Shown here piece by piece: positions 36,510-45,542 of a DNA stretch of 64,000 nucleotides (position 1 is the stretch's first letter; every line of letters begins with the position of its first letter). The DNA is from an uncultured Erythrobacter sp. (GTDB lineage Bacteria; Pseudomonadota; Alphaproteobacteria; Sphingomonadales; Sphingomonadaceae), in assembly GCA_947503155.1 (NCBI GenBank), contig CANNCL010000003.1, positions 62,001-126,000 on the forward strand, read 5' to 3'. The position numbers were made by a program, and so were the translations under genes. The notes under the pieces are model-generated. The model did not search any database. It saw only the letters and a program-made list of their open reading frames with translations, and was not told where the DNA came from.

Positions 36510-37185
36510 GGCTCTGAATAACATTTTCAAACACGCGCCGGCCATCTGATCCGCCCATTGATGCATGAGCAGCAGGTTCAATCGCGCGTTCAGGATGCGG
36601 CATCATTCCCATCACGCGGCCATTGGCGCTGAGCACGCCGGCAATATCGCGCAATGATCCGTTGGGATTGTCCCCGTAGCGGAAAGCCACGCGGTCTTCG
36701 CCTTCAAGCCGGTCGAGAGTGGCGGCGTCAGCGAAGTAATTGCCATCGTGATGCGCCACGGGAACTTGCAATCTTTCGCCCGCTGCAAATCCGTTGGTGA
36801 ATAGCGAAGACGTGTTGGCGACTTCTAATTCCACGGTGCGGCACACGAAAGTCTGTCCCGCATTGCGCATCAATGCACCGGGGAGAAGCCCGCTTTCGGT
36901 GAGCACCTGAAATCCGTTGCATACGCCCAGAACAGGCACGCCGCGCTCCGCCGCAGCGATCACCGCGCGCAGAACGGGGCTCTTTGCCGCCATGGCGCCA
37001 GAACGCAGATAGTCGCCGTAAGAAAAACCGCCGGGCAGGGCGATAAAATCGAGTTCGCCGGGCAAGTCGGCATCGCCGTGCCACACGCGGATGGCGGGCT
37101 GGCCCGAGACAGCTTCTAAAGCCACCGCCATATCACGGTCACAGTTTGATCCCGGAAAGGTGATTACAGCCCCGCGAAACGGCAT
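36496..37185 (-). CDS. purQ: Phosphoribosylformylglycinamidine synthase, glutaminase subunit
   Basis: 229 aa class I glutamine amidotransferase that feeds ammonia to PurL in step 4 of purine synthesis. [18 protein letters not shown] opens the protein. The nucleophile Cys is in [22 protein letters not shown], and the His/Glu pair is in GMMPHPERA. The ATG overlaps the purS stop by 1 bp (TGATG). PurL is not in the window. Confidence 0.96.
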   Translation of the reverse strand: MPFRGAVITFPGSNCDRDMAVALEAVSGQPAIRVWHGDADLPGELDFIALPGGFSYGDYLRSGAMAAKSPVLRAVIAAAERGVPVLGVCNGFQVLTESGLLPGALMRNAGQTFVCRTVELEVANTSSLFTNGFAAGERLQVPVAHHDGNYFADAATLDRLEGEDRVAFRYGDNPNGSLRDIAGVLSANGRVMGMMPHPERAIEPAAHASMGGSDGRRVFENVIQSLVAA

Positions 37186-37436
37186 CAGGCAGGCTCCGCT
37201 TCGCTGTTCAATTTTTCAATCGCAAAATCTTCGATCACCATATTGGCGAGCAATTGTTCGCACATTTTGGTGAGCGCATCGTCGCTTGTACCGTCAGCAA
37301 CATCCATTTCGATCATCCGGCCAATGCGGACATCATCGACCCCGTCAAACCCAAGGCTGTCCAGCGAATGATGCACAGCGCGCCCCTGCGGATCGAGTAC
37401 GCCGGGTTTTAGACGAACAAGGATGCGAACTTTCAT
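37185..37436 (-). CDS. purS: Phosphoribosylformylglycinamidine synthase subunit PurS
   Basis: 83 aa small bridging subunit of the three-part FGAM synthase. It begins [18 protein letters not shown] and continues [20 protein letters not shown], as expected. The ATG at 37436 is chosen because the upstream in-frame extension is made of a tandem repeat and lacks similarity. It is coupled to purQ by a 1 bp overlap. Confidence 0.95.
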   Translation of the reverse strand: MKVRILVRLKPGVLDPQGRAVHHSLDSLGFDGVDDVRIGRMIEMDVADGTSDDALTKMCEQLLANMVIEDFAIEKLNSEAEPA

Positions 37437-37450
37437 GGGGCGTGTCCTGC

Positions 37451-37510
37451 GTTGTGATGCGTTGTGATGCGTTGTGATATGTTGCGGTCGGTTGTGATGC
37501 GTTGTTAAGG
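37451..37510. repeat. 10 bp tandem repeat in the purS leader
   Basis: GTTGTGATGC occurs at 37451, 37461 and 37491; diverged copies lie at 37471, 37481 and 37501. All six are in a strict 10 bp register, ending 14 bp before the purS start on the minus strand. Confidence 0.9.
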
Positions 37511-37582
37511 GCAGCCTATAACGTCTGAGCGCGGCGGTGCAATTGCGCGGCGCGCGCAATCAACCATCCTGTTGAACAATCC

Positions 37583-40528
37583 TCATTCCGCGGCGTCGGC
37601 GGCGGCTTCTTCCTGCGGCAATACTACGAATTGCACGGCATCATCGCTGCCCAGATATTGCGCGGCTTCGGCCTGTATTTCTTCGGCGGTGATCGCGCGC
37701 AGCATGTCTGGCCCTGCGAACCAGCGTTCTAGGCGATCCCCATCGCTTTGTGCGCGGCTCGCAAGCGCCATCCACCCGCCCAGCGATTTCAGCGCGTTGT
37801 CATACGCCTCCAGCAGCGGTTGCCGCGCCCTGTCGATGATATCGGGGTCGAGCGGGGTCGTGCGTATTTCCTCAACCAGTGCCGCAATCGCATCGCGGGT
37901 TGCCTCGACTTCGCTCGCTTCAACAGAAGCGGAGATGGTGAAGGTGCCATAGCCGGGGTAAATTCGGCTCATGGAGCTGGAGGCGCGGGGGGAATAGGCT
38001 TGCCCCAATTCCTCTCGCAGCCGGTCCGTCAGTTCAATCTGAACCACCCGCGCCAGCAGCGAAACGCGCATCATTTCGCCGAAATCTTGATCATCTGTGG
38101 TGGGCCAGATGGTGCGGAACATCGCTTGGTCCGCTTCGCCTTCATGCCTCAACACATGCGCTGTGCGTTCTTGGGTAAAGCTGCGGATACGGGCGGCGTC
38201 ACGGGACCGAAATTCACCCTCACGCGCGGGCAGAGCGCCCAAAGTCGCGGCGACGGCGGCAATGGCGGCGTCTTCGTCAAAATCGCCCACCAGAGCCAGT
38301 TCGATCGCGCCGGTGGCCCAGCGATCCCCGACAGCGGCCTGCAATTTGTCGAAATCGAGCGCATAGAACGCATCGCGCGATTGCAGGGAAAAGCGCGGAT
38401 CACCGCCGGACAGGATCGCGCCTGATTGCGAGCCATAAGCGCGCCCCGGCGTGGATGTCAGCGTTTCGAAGAAATTGTCGATCCCGCGCCGGAACCGTTC
38501 GATCCCCTCTGGTCGGAAACCCGGATCGGTCAACCCTGCGGTCAAAACCTGCATTTGCAAAGCCAAATCACGCGGCGTGGTGCCGCCTGCAAAGCTGAAT
38601 GCATCAGCGGCATTGGATACGCGCAGTCCAACGCTGCGCCCGGCCAAGATGGTTTGCAATTCATCCGCACTATGCTGTCCCAAGCCGCCCGATGGGACAG
38701 AGCCAATCAGATAGGTGCGCAGCGGATCATCGGCGGTGTTCATCAGCGACCCGCCATCAACCGCCATGCGAAAGCTCACACGGTCTTCGCTAATATCGGT
38801 TTTCTTCAGTGTCAGACGAACACCGTTGGCAAAGGTGATGTAGCGAAAGCCGAGCCGTTCTTCTGCCGTGTCAGATACAACCACGCCCGGTTCACCGAAT
38901 TCGGTGTAGGCAAATTCTGCTGAGCCTGTGTCCAATGGCGCAGCGATTGGCAGCGCCATCGCCTCGTCAAAGGCTGCACGCAGCGCCGCCTCTGCGCCCT
39001 CTGGTGCGCCCTCTGGTGCGCCCGCCGGAGCATTGCGCCCTTGGAACCGGATGAGCGGCGCTTCCAATGCGCCAGCGGCCTCTCGTAATTCCGCAATCAC
39101 CGCATCGGGCGTAATCAAGGGGTGGAATTGATCGGTCATTGCCAATCGCTGCCTTGGCGAAGTTGGAACCGCGTCACTGGACACCAGGCGCAGCGCGCGG
39201 CCTACAAGGCCCCGGTTCGATTGGGTTGCCTCCGCCGCCACCGCATTCTCCACAGCCGTGCGGCGATTGGCGAGCTGTTCGTCCACCTCAGCCTGTGTGA
39301 AACCATAGGTCAGCGCTTGGTTGATTTCGCGCACCGCCGCGAGGACACCTTTGCGCCATTCGCCATCTTCGCTCGACACGCTGATATTGGTGGAGCTGGC
39401 GTCTTCGAAAATATCGCTGCCGCCAAACCGCGCGCCTTGGAACGGAGCATCTTCGGATCGGGCGAGGCGGGCAAGACGCCGGTTGACGATGCCGACACCC
39501 ACACTGCGCAGGGTCGCGGTGAAGCGGTTGGCCATCGTATCAGGCTCATCGATCCACGGTTGCAGTATTGAGAATGACGTGCTTTCCGGCAAAGCAGGGT
39601 CGAGATAGATATCCGTGAGCTCTTGCCTTGTGTGATCCACCGGACCGGTCACAGGATCGGCGGGGGCCTGCGGGCCGCTCCAGTCAGCGAAACGCTCTCG
39701 GATCGCCGCCTCAACGACCTCCACCGGGAAATCGCCCACGATAACCAGCACGGTGTTTTGCGGAGTGTATGTCCGTTCATACAGGCCGCGCAGCTGCGCC
39801 GCAGTGGCGGTTTGTAGGCTTTCCAATGTGCCAATCGGCAGGCGCTGGCCAAAGCGTGCGCCGGGCGCGATAAATTCATACGCATCTTCCTGTGCGCGTT
39901 GCCGAAATCCGCGCCGGTCGCGGCGTTCGGCCAGCACAACGCCGCGTTCACGCTCCACCGCATCTTGCGCAATGGTCAGCTCGCTGGCGGTTTCCCGCAT
40001 CAGCATAAGCGCGGTGCCCAGCAATTCTTCGTCATTGCGCGGCAGGTTGAGCATGTAAGTGATGGCGCTCAATCCGGTCGAGGCGTTGGTATCCGCACCA
40101 AATGCAAGCCCTTCGCGTTCGAGCAGCGCGATCATTTCGCCTTCGGGGATATTGGTGGAGCCGTTAAACGCCATGTGTTCGAGGAAATGCGACAATCCGC
40201 GCTCATCCTCATTTTCATCCAATGACCCGGAATCAATCCGCATCCGCACCAAAGCTGTCCCCTCTGGTGTGGCATTTTCGCGCAGGATGTAACGCATCCC
40301 GTTATCAAGCTGTCCGAATGTGTAGCCCGGATCGACGGGCACATCGCTTTGTTCAAAATACCAGACAGGTTCCTCAGCACTCGTATCTATACTGGCATCT
40401 GCTGCGGTCTCGCTCTCTTGCGCGGCAAGGCTGCTGCTCAATGCGATATTGGGCAAAGCCAAAATCAGTCCGGCACAAAAGGCGCGCGCTGGGAACAAAC
40501 CGAATGGGAAACTGTGTGTTTTAGGCAT
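37583..40528 (-). CDS. M16 family zinc metallopeptidase, exported
   Basis: 981 aa. The signal peptide ends near SSLAAQES. The inverted zinc motif HFLEH lies near residue 112, and ERGVVLAERRDR downstream supplies the third ligand region. The second half is the catalytically inactive M16 repeat (FLTLTKTDI-like strands and LRTYLIGSVPSGGLG). Full-length two-domain M16 protein, probably periplasmic, degrading peptides. The ATG at 40528 begins the signal peptide; an upstream TTG is less likely. A 12 bp duplication (39000-39023) encodes GAPEGAPEG. It lies between purS and the caspase-like gene on the same strand. Confidence 0.9.
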   Translation of the reverse strand: MPKTHSFPFGLFPARAFCAGLILALPNIALSSSLAAQESETAADASIDTSAEEPVWYFEQSDVPVDPGYTFGQLDNGMRYILRENATPEGTALVRMRIDSGSLDENEDERGLSHFLEHMAFNGSTNIPEGEMIALLEREGLAFGADTNASTGLSAITYMLNLPRNDEELLGTALMLMRETASELTIAQDAVERERGVVLAERRDRRGFRQRAQEDAYEFIAPGARFGQRLPIGTLESLQTATAAQLRGLYERTYTPQNTVLVIVGDFPVEVVEAAIRERFADWSGPQAPADPVTGPVDHTRQELTDIYLDPALPESTSFSILQPWIDEPDTMANRFTATLRSVGVGIVNRRLARLARSEDAPFQGARFGGSDIFEDASSTNISVSSEDGEWRKGVLAAVREINQALTYGFTQAEVDEQLANRRTAVENAVAAEATQSNRGLVGRALRLVSSDAVPTSPRQRLAMTDQFHPLITPDAVIAELREAAGALEAPLIRFQGRNAPAGAPEGAPEGAEAALRAAFDEAMALPIAAPLDTGSAEFAYTEFGEPGVVVSDTAEERLGFRYITFANGVRLTLKKTDISEDRVSFRMAVDGGSLMNTADDPLRTYLIGSVPSGGLGQHSADELQTILAGRSVGLRVSNAADAFSFAGGTTPRDLALQMQVLTAGLTDPGFRPEGIERFRRGIDNFFETLTSTPGRAYGSQSGAILSGGDPRFSLQSRDAFYALDFDKLQAAVGDRWATGAIELALVGDFDEDAAIAAVAATLGALPAREGEFRSRDAARIRSFTQERTAHVLRHEGEADQAMFRTIWPTTDDQDFGEMMRVSLLARVVQIELTDRLREELGQAYSPRASSSMSRIYPGYGTFTISASVEASEVEATRDAIAALVEEIRTTPLDPDIIDRARQPLLEAYDNALKSLGGWMALASRAQSDGDRLERWFAGPDMLRAITAEEIQAEAAQYLGSDDAVQFVVLPQEEAAADAAE

Positions 40529-40585
40529 AAGAGACGCTTTATAAATCAGGGGAATACACAAGATGAATGGCGGGGGTGAAGCCCG

Positions 40586-42094
40586 CTATGGTTGCGACAC
40601 TTCGAGCGCCGCATCGGGGTCATCCAACGCCTCTTTGATGAGTACGAATTTGATGGGGAAGGGAAATGTGCCGACCCTCACATCCAGATTGCCGTCATCG
40701 CGCAGGCTCATTTCTGCATCCCCGTTCAAAAGGATGTCGCGGCCCAGATAGACCCCATCGTCGTTGCGCCGAATATTGGTCATTGTCACCTGATCCGGCT
40801 CAACCCGGAACAACAAAACATGGTTCCACCCATCGACGGCAAAGGCGCGCCCGCGCTCAATCCTCAACCGTTTATCATTGGTCGAAATGCGCCATATCCC
40901 ATCAATCGGAAGCGGCGTGCCAAGGTCCACCGCATACCGGTTCGGCAAGGCCGCCCCGAGCGAGATTAGCCACGGCGTCTCGCTATCAATTTCACCCCCG
41001 GTCGCATTCGGGTCGAGCAATTGGTCGATATTGACCTGCGCAAACGGCGCGAATGCCCCGTCCGGGAATTGTTCCAGATAGGCGCGATAGGCCGCAACCG
41101 TGTCCACCCTTACCGCCTCCAGCCAGGTGTGGTCGTCTAGGCCGTTATCGGCTTCGCTGGCGCCTTCGCGCACAATATCCAGCGTGTCTGCGACCCGGAC
41201 GTAATCAATCGTTTGGGTTGCCTCAGCTGCGCTCTGCAATGCGCCATCTGCGCCATCTGCGCCAACCGCGCCATCCGCGCCTTCTTCGGCATACAAATCC
41301 GTTAGCCACGCCATCGCATTGTCCGGCCCATCCACCAGAAATAGCGGGCGTCCGGTCATGGAGGCGGAGATGAAAGGCCGTTGATCCCCGTCGGTCGCCG
41401 AGAGCACATCATCGCGCACCATCCCGCCCAGCATTTGCACCGGCAATCCGGGCTGAACAATGCGGCGCGCCAAAGCGAGTGCGAATGGCGAATTTCCGTC
41501 CGCCCCATCATAAGCGAACATGCCCGGCGCCGCGGCATAAATCACCAACATGTCATCGAATTCGAACGGGGCCAGACCGCGCGACACCGATCGGTTTTCC
41601 CCTTGCCAGCGATTGGCAAAGGGGTTGTTGCGGCACGCATCAAGGATAGCAATCCTGAGCTTTGCCCCCTCTAATGTGTCGAGGATGCGGTTCAATTCGA
41701 CCGCTTCGAATGGCATGTCCTCTTCTGCATCCAGCGAGGCATCGACCGGCAACAGCCAGTTTGCTCCGGCGCTTTCGATGCCATGTCCGGCAAAATAGAC
41801 CATGGCGACGTCCGCCCCATCCGCCAATTCGCGAAACTCGCGCAACCGGGCGCGAAATTCGGCCTGGTTTAGGTTTTCGGCAAGCTCGACCGTGTCAAAA
41901 CCGGCGCTTTGCAAAGCGCCAGAGATCAGCTGCGCATCGCGGCCTGGATTGGCCAGCTGCGAGGTGTTTTCATATTCGGAATTGGCGATGACCAGCGCAA
42001 CGTTTTGCGCCGAGGCTGTGTGAGGTTGAGCAAGCTGCATCACCGCGATGGCGATGAGCGCTCCAAAAACGCGAACCAGTGTTGTTAAAGTCAC
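40586..42094 (-). CDS. Caspase-like (C14) peptidase domain protein, exported
   Basis: 502 aa. The GTG at 42094 has GGGGGA at proper spacing and starts a signal peptide (VFGALIAIAVMQLAQPHTASAQ). The C14 domain follows: VALVIANSEYENTSQL, catalytic His in MVYFAGHGIE, catalytic Cys in ILDACRNNPFANRW. A central low-complexity linker is encoded by a five-copy 9 bp repeat (41240-41284, Gly-Ala-Asp type), and a C-terminal domain of about 180 aa is unrecognised. Bacterial members (metacaspase-like/orthocaspase) cut after basic residues. Its role here is unknown; it is exported, so not a cytoplasmic death protease. Confidence 0.87.
   Translation of the reverse strand: MTLTTLVRVFGALIAIAVMQLAQPHTASAQNVALVIANSEYENTSQLANPGRDAQLISGALQSAGFDTVELAENLNQAEFRARLREFRELADGADVAMVYFAGHGIESAGANWLLPVDASLDAEEDMPFEAVELNRILDTLEGAKLRIAILDACRNNPFANRWQGENRSVSRGLAPFEFDDMLVIYAAAPGMFAYDGADGNSPFALALARRIVQPGLPVQMLGGMVRDDVLSATDGDQRPFISASMTGRPLFLVDGPDNAMAWLTDLYAEEGADGAVGADGADGALQSAAEATQTIDYVRVADTLDIVREGASEADNGLDDHTWLEAVRVDTVAAYRAYLEQFPDGAFAPFAQVNIDQLLDPNATGGEIDSETPWLISLGAALPNRYAVDLGTPLPIDGIWRISTNDKRLRIERGRAFAVDGWNHVLLFRVEPDQVTMTNIRRNDDGVYLGRDILLNGDAEMSLRDDGNLDVRVGTFPFPIKFVLIKEALDDPDAALEVSQP
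41240..41284. repeat. 9 bp in-frame repeat in the caspase gene
   Basis: Five copies of TGCGCCATC-like units (TGCGCCATC twice, TGCGCCAAC, CGCGCCATC, CGCGCCTTC) encode the acidic Gly-Ala linker on the minus strand. Confidence 0.88.
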
Positions 42095-42194
42095 CGCAGC
42101 TCCCCCGTCTTTGCGATTGGGGGCAGGATATATCAAAGGGGCCGTTCGTCCAGAACAAACCTATGACAGAATCTATGACAGGTACCGGGCGCTT

Positions 42195-42998
42195 TTATTT
42201 TTTAACCGGCGGGGTGCCGCGCAGGCGCGAGCGGTGCGTCGATAGGTCGAACACTTCGCCGGGGCCATTGTCTTCGTTTTGCAGCAGGCCGAGGCGGCGA
42301 GCGACTTCTTGATACGCCTCTTCTTCGCCGCCCAAATCGCGGCGGAAACGGTCTTTGTCGAGCTTTTCGCCCGATTCCATATCCCACAACCGGCAGCCAT
42401 CCGGGCTGACCTCATCGGCCAAAATCACGCGGCTGTAATCACCATCGAACAGGCGGCCAAACTCAAGCTTGAAATCGACCAGCCGAATGTTGATCCCGGC
42501 AAACATCCCGCTCAGGAAATCATTGATGCGGATCGCCATAGACGAGATGTCCTGCATCTCTTCTTGGCTCGCCCAATTGAAGCAGGAAATGTGCTCTTCT
42601 GAGATCAGCGGATCACCCAGCGCGTCGTCTTTGTAATAATATTCGATCAATGTGTGCGGCAACGGATCGCCTTCTTCGAGGCCAAGCCGCTTGCAAATCG
42701 AACCCGCCGCGACATTGCGCAGGACGACTTCGATGGGAATGATTTCAACCTGCCGCACCAATTGTTCGCGCATATTGAGGCGGCGAATGAAATGGGTTGG
42801 AATGCCGATATGGCCGAGGCGGGAAAAAACGTGTTCGCTGATCCGGTTGTTGATCACGCCTTTGCCGTTGATTGTGCCCTTCTTTTCCGCGTTGAAAGCG
42901 GTGGCGTCATCTTTGAAATATTGGATGATCGTGCCGGGTTCGGGACCCTCATACAGGATCTTGGCCTTGCCTTCGTAGATTTTGGTGCGACGAGACAT
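42195..42998 (-). CDS. purC: Phosphoribosylaminoimidazole-succinocarboxamide synthase
   Basis: 267 aa SAICAR synthetase, step 8 of purine synthesis. It has [23 protein letters not shown] at the N-terminus, [48 protein letters not shown] and [15 protein letters not shown]. The C-terminus is long, with VARRLGLL and the Arg-rich tail. It reads toward the caspase gene on the same strand with a 100 bp gap that contains a 12 bp tandem duplication (42161-42184). Confidence 0.96.
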   Translation of the reverse strand: MSRRTKIYEGKAKILYEGPEPGTIIQYFKDDATAFNAEKKGTINGKGVINNRISEHVFSRLGHIGIPTHFIRRLNMREQLVRQVEIIPIEVVLRNVAAGSICKRLGLEEGDPLPHTLIEYYYKDDALGDPLISEEHISCFNWASQEEMQDISSMAIRINDFLSGMFAGINIRLVDFKLEFGRLFDGDYSRVILADEVSPDGCRLWDMESGEKLDKDRFRRDLGGEEEAYQEVARRLGLLQNEDNGPGEVFDLSTHRSRLRGTPPVKK

Positions 42999-43038
42999 GG
43001 CAAAAAACCCCTATTTTGCGACCAATGCGCTTTGCGAA

Positions 43039-43113
43039 TGGTGCCCGAGGGCGGATTTGAACCACCGACACGCGGATTTTCAATCCGCTGCTCTACCCCT
43101 GAGCTACTCGGGC
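43039..43113 (-). tRNA. tRNA-Phe (GAA)
   Basis: On the minus strand: acceptor stem GCCCGAG/CTCGGGC (7 bp), D arm GCTC-AGGGGTA-GAGC, anticodon stem GCGGA/TCCGC with loop TTGAAAA (anticodon GAA), T arm GGTGG-TTCAAAT-CCGCC, discriminator A and encoded CCA. All stems pair perfectly. Confidence 0.97.
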
Positions 43114-43132
43114 ATTCGCTGCGGCGGCGGGT

Positions 43133-43156
43133 CAGTATGACACTCAGTATGACACT
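43133..43156. repeat. 12 bp perfect tandem duplication near tRNA-Phe
   Basis: Two exact copies of CAGTATGACACT lie between yacG and tRNA-Phe. The 43114-43258 gap shows nothing else. Confidence 0.9.
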
Positions 43157-43258
43157 GTGCCCGGCGAGCAAATGAGAGCGGCGCTATGGCGAAGGTGAAA
43201 GGTGATGGCAAGCGATATTTGGACGGAAATTCGCCTTTTGCACCTAATCCTCACCGCA

Positions 43259-43441
43259 TTACTCTTCGGCCCAATCGCTATGGGCAATTTCCTCTGCGTT
43301 CACTGGGTCGCCAGCGACCGAATATCCATCGCCAAACCACCGCGCCAGATCGCGGTCGCGGCAGCGCTGAGAACAGAACGGCGAATGCTGCTCAGCGCGC
43401 GGGCGCTTGCATATCGGACAGGGTTTGGATGCTCTACTCAT
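43259..43441 (-). CDS. yacG: DNA gyrase inhibitor YacG
   Basis: 60 aa zinc protein with the four Cys ligands in KPCPICKRP and PFCSQRCRDRDLARWF, typical of YacG, which binds GyrB and blocks gyrase-DNA binding in E. coli. Its ATG overlaps the RNase E/G-like stop by 4 bp (ATGA). It sits in the conserved infA-maf-rng-yacG order. Confidence 0.93.
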   Translation of the reverse strand: MSRASKPCPICKRPRAEQHSPFCSQRCRDRDLARWFGDGYSVAGDPVNAEEIAHSDWAEE

Positions 43442-44430
43442 TGCGTGGCAATTTGGGCCTGCGCCGCTTCGAGTGCAAGCGCTGGGTTGGTTTCAATCCG
43501 CACCTGTTTGCCGGTGCGTTTGGTAAGCTGCGCCAGCCAAGCGTCTTTCAGTTTCGCTTTGAGGGCAGGGTGCACCGTCAACACCAGCACACGCCCATGA
43601 CCGTTTGCCAATTCAGCGCGGCGCAATGCCGCGCGCGCGCAGGCCCCCACGCGCGATGCTGCAAATCGGTGGAGCAAAGATGGACCTTCTAACCGAGCAA
43701 TTAATTGCACAAACCCAAAACCGTTCATCGCGGTGCGTTCATGCGGCCACAGGTCCAGCGCATTTGCCAAAGCGGCATCGACCGCCTTGCGTCCGGCCTT
43801 GTCAGGCACAGTCGGGAAATCGATCCCGATTGATCCGCCAAGATCGAACCAATGCAATGCACGGGCGATGGCGGGTATCGCGGCGAGCGACAATTCCTGC
43901 GGTGACCCTGCGCCATCAATGTCGATCAGGGTCATCGCCGGGGTCACGCTGATGATGATAGCGCCGCCGGGAAAGTCGATCTGGCCCGACGATGCCGCAT
44001 CCCAAACCTCTTCCCATAGACCGGCGGGAAAGCGCCGGACCTGCTCGCCGGCTTGAAACACCGATGGCGCAAGGGTTTGCGAAGCGCCCTCAGCGTAAAA
44101 TTTCGCCGCCGCGCGTTTGAGCCGCCCGCGTTCCGCAATCGCTTCGCGTGTGATCATCAACTGCACTTCGCTGCCTTCGCTGGCATTGCGAGGCAGTCCG
44201 TCAGCATTTATCTCGGCCCCGTCTTCGGAAACACACAGCGCGCGCGCCGATCCGGATTTGCGCGATACAATTTTGGCGGTGATGATGGTGCGGGCGCTTA
44301 GGGGGCTGTGCCAGAATGTCTTGGCCGCGATCACTTGGTCATTTTCGATCAGGAGGGCGCGGCTTTCTGCGATCCCGTCTTCGATGACCCAATGGGCCGA
44401 TATGGGGGTGCCTGCCTCAGGCAATGGCAA
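43438..44430 (-). CDS. RNase E/G family ribonuclease, short form
   Basis: 330 aa. Similar to the catalytic core of RNase E/G but much shorter than the ~490 aa E. coli RNase G. Metal-binding aspartates lie in MTLIDIDGAG and SIGIDFPTVPDKAGRKAVD; the N-terminal S1-like half is divergent. It is the usual gene between maf and yacG in Sphingomonads. It overlaps maf by 14 bp and yacG by 4 bp, so all are coupled. The name rng is not given because of the truncation relative to the family. Confidence 0.8.
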   Translation of the reverse strand: MPLPEAGTPISAHWVIEDGIAESRALLIENDQVIAAKTFWHSPLSARTIITAKIVSRKSGSARALCVSEDGAEINADGLPRNASEGSEVQLMITREAIAERGRLKRAAAKFYAEGASQTLAPSVFQAGEQVRRFPAGLWEEVWDAASSGQIDFPGGAIIISVTPAMTLIDIDGAGSPQELSLAAIPAIARALHWFDLGGSIGIDFPTVPDKAGRKAVDAALANALDLWPHERTAMNGFGFVQLIARLEGPSLLHRFAASRVGACARAALRRAELANGHGRVLVLTVHPALKAKLKDAWLAQLTKRTGKQVRIETNPALALEAAQAQIATQ

Positions 44431-44989
44431 AGCCCGCCGATTTCAGGAGGATTCGCGTTTCATAGAGCGGTAGGCCCATAACGCCGGAATGGCTGCCGCG
44501 TATCCATTGGATCAGGCCTTCTGCCGCCCCTTGGATTGCATAGCCGCCCGCTTTGCCGCGCCATTCGCCGCTGGCGAGATAGGCGGCGATTTCCTCATGC
44601 GACAACCCTTTAAACCGCACGATATTTTCATTGAGGCGTTCGCGCAAAGTGCCATCAGGCGCGCGCAGGACCACGCTGGACAAAACAACATGCCGCCGCC
44701 CGGATAACAGTTTCAGGCAGCGCCGCGCCTCATCTTCTGTTTCGGTCTTTGGCAGGATCCGCCGACCAGCCGCCACCACAGTGTCGCCCGCCAAGACAAA
44801 TCCCGGCGCATCCACTGCCAGAGCTTTCTCACGCCCCATGCGCAGCGCGTAATCGCGCGGAAGCTCCGCCTTGAGCGGCGTTTCGTCGATGTCAGCAGGT
44901 GTCACAGCATCAGGCGTCAGCCCCAGCCGCGCGATCAAATCGCGCCGCCTAGGAGAAGCCGAAGCCAGAGTTAAATGGAGCGTGCCCAT
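44417..44989 (-). CDS. maf: Maf family nucleotide pyrophosphatase
   Basis: 190 aa house-cleaning nucleotide pyrophosphatase that removes noncanonical or pyrimidine NTPs. Motifs: LASASPRRRDLIARLGL, VLAGDTVVAAGRRILPKTETEDEA, GRRHVVLSSVVL, KAGGYAIQGAAEGLI and IRGSHSGVMGLPLYET. Length is normal. It reads from infA (27 bp) into the RNase gene (14 bp overlap). Confidence 0.94.
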   Translation of the reverse strand: MGTLHLTLASASPRRRDLIARLGLTPDAVTPADIDETPLKAELPRDYALRMGREKALAVDAPGFVLAGDTVVAAGRRILPKTETEDEARRCLKLLSGRRHVVLSSVVLRAPDGTLRERLNENIVRFKGLSHEEIAAYLASGEWRGKAGGYAIQGAAEGLIQWIRGSHSGVMGLPLYETRILLKSAGFAIA

Positions 44990-45016
44990 CGTAACAGGCC
45001 AGCAGGCCCAGCGCCC

Positions 45017-45274
45017 TTAAGCGGGGCCGGGGCCCTGACCGGGACCGCCGCGGCCCGGCATAAACCGGTAGGTGATCCGCGCCTTTGTCAGGTCATACGG
45101 CGTCAATTCGCACAGCACTTCGTCGCCAACCAGAACGCGAATGCGGTTCTTGCGCATTTTGCCTGCGGTGTGTCCGAGCACTTCATGACCGTTTTCAAGC
45201 TCTACCCGGAACATCGCATTGGGCAGCAGCTCGACGACGCGCCCGCGCATTTCGAGGAGTTCTTCTTTAGCCAT
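45017..45274 (-). CDS. infA: Translation initiation factor IF-1
   Basis: 85 aa OB-fold protein: [20 protein letters not shown] at the start, [32 protein letters not shown], and [15 protein letters not shown]. The usual 72 aa protein is followed here by a Gly/Pro-rich tail of about 13 residues. IF-1 helps place initiator tRNA on the 30S subunit. Confidence 0.97.
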   Translation of the reverse strand: MAKEELLEMRGRVVELLPNAMFRVELENGHEVLGHTAGKMRKNRIRVLVGDEVLCELTPYDLTKARITYRFMPGRGGPGQGPGPA

Positions 45275-45419
45275 GTAATCCCTTGCAATTGTTTTGCGGC
45301 ATAGTGTTTGCGCCGCCGGTAATGTCTCTTGTGGCGCGCATGTAGCGATGGTGAGAACAAAAGGGAAGCCCGGCGGTTAGACGCTTGCCGGAGCAAGGCC
45401 TGTCAGAACATTCCCGCCG

Positions 45420-45455
45420 CCCTGTTCCCGGCCCTGTTCCCGGCCCTGTTCCCGG
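45420..45455. repeat. 12 bp tandem repeat upstream of TonB receptor
   Basis: Three exact copies of CCCTGTTCCCGG lie 88 bp before the receptor start, in the 268 bp divergent promoter region between infA and the receptor. Nothing else was recognised there. Confidence 0.9.
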
Positions 45456-45542
45456 CTTTAACCCCGGCTTCGTTCATTGCGGTGCAATCCGATACAATTC
45501 AGAGGCTTGCCCTCTACGTGTTTACAATCAAAAGGGCTCCGT

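Noticed and set aside
37451..37510. CRISPR array
   Set aside because: Units are 10 bp without spacers; no cas genes are in the window.
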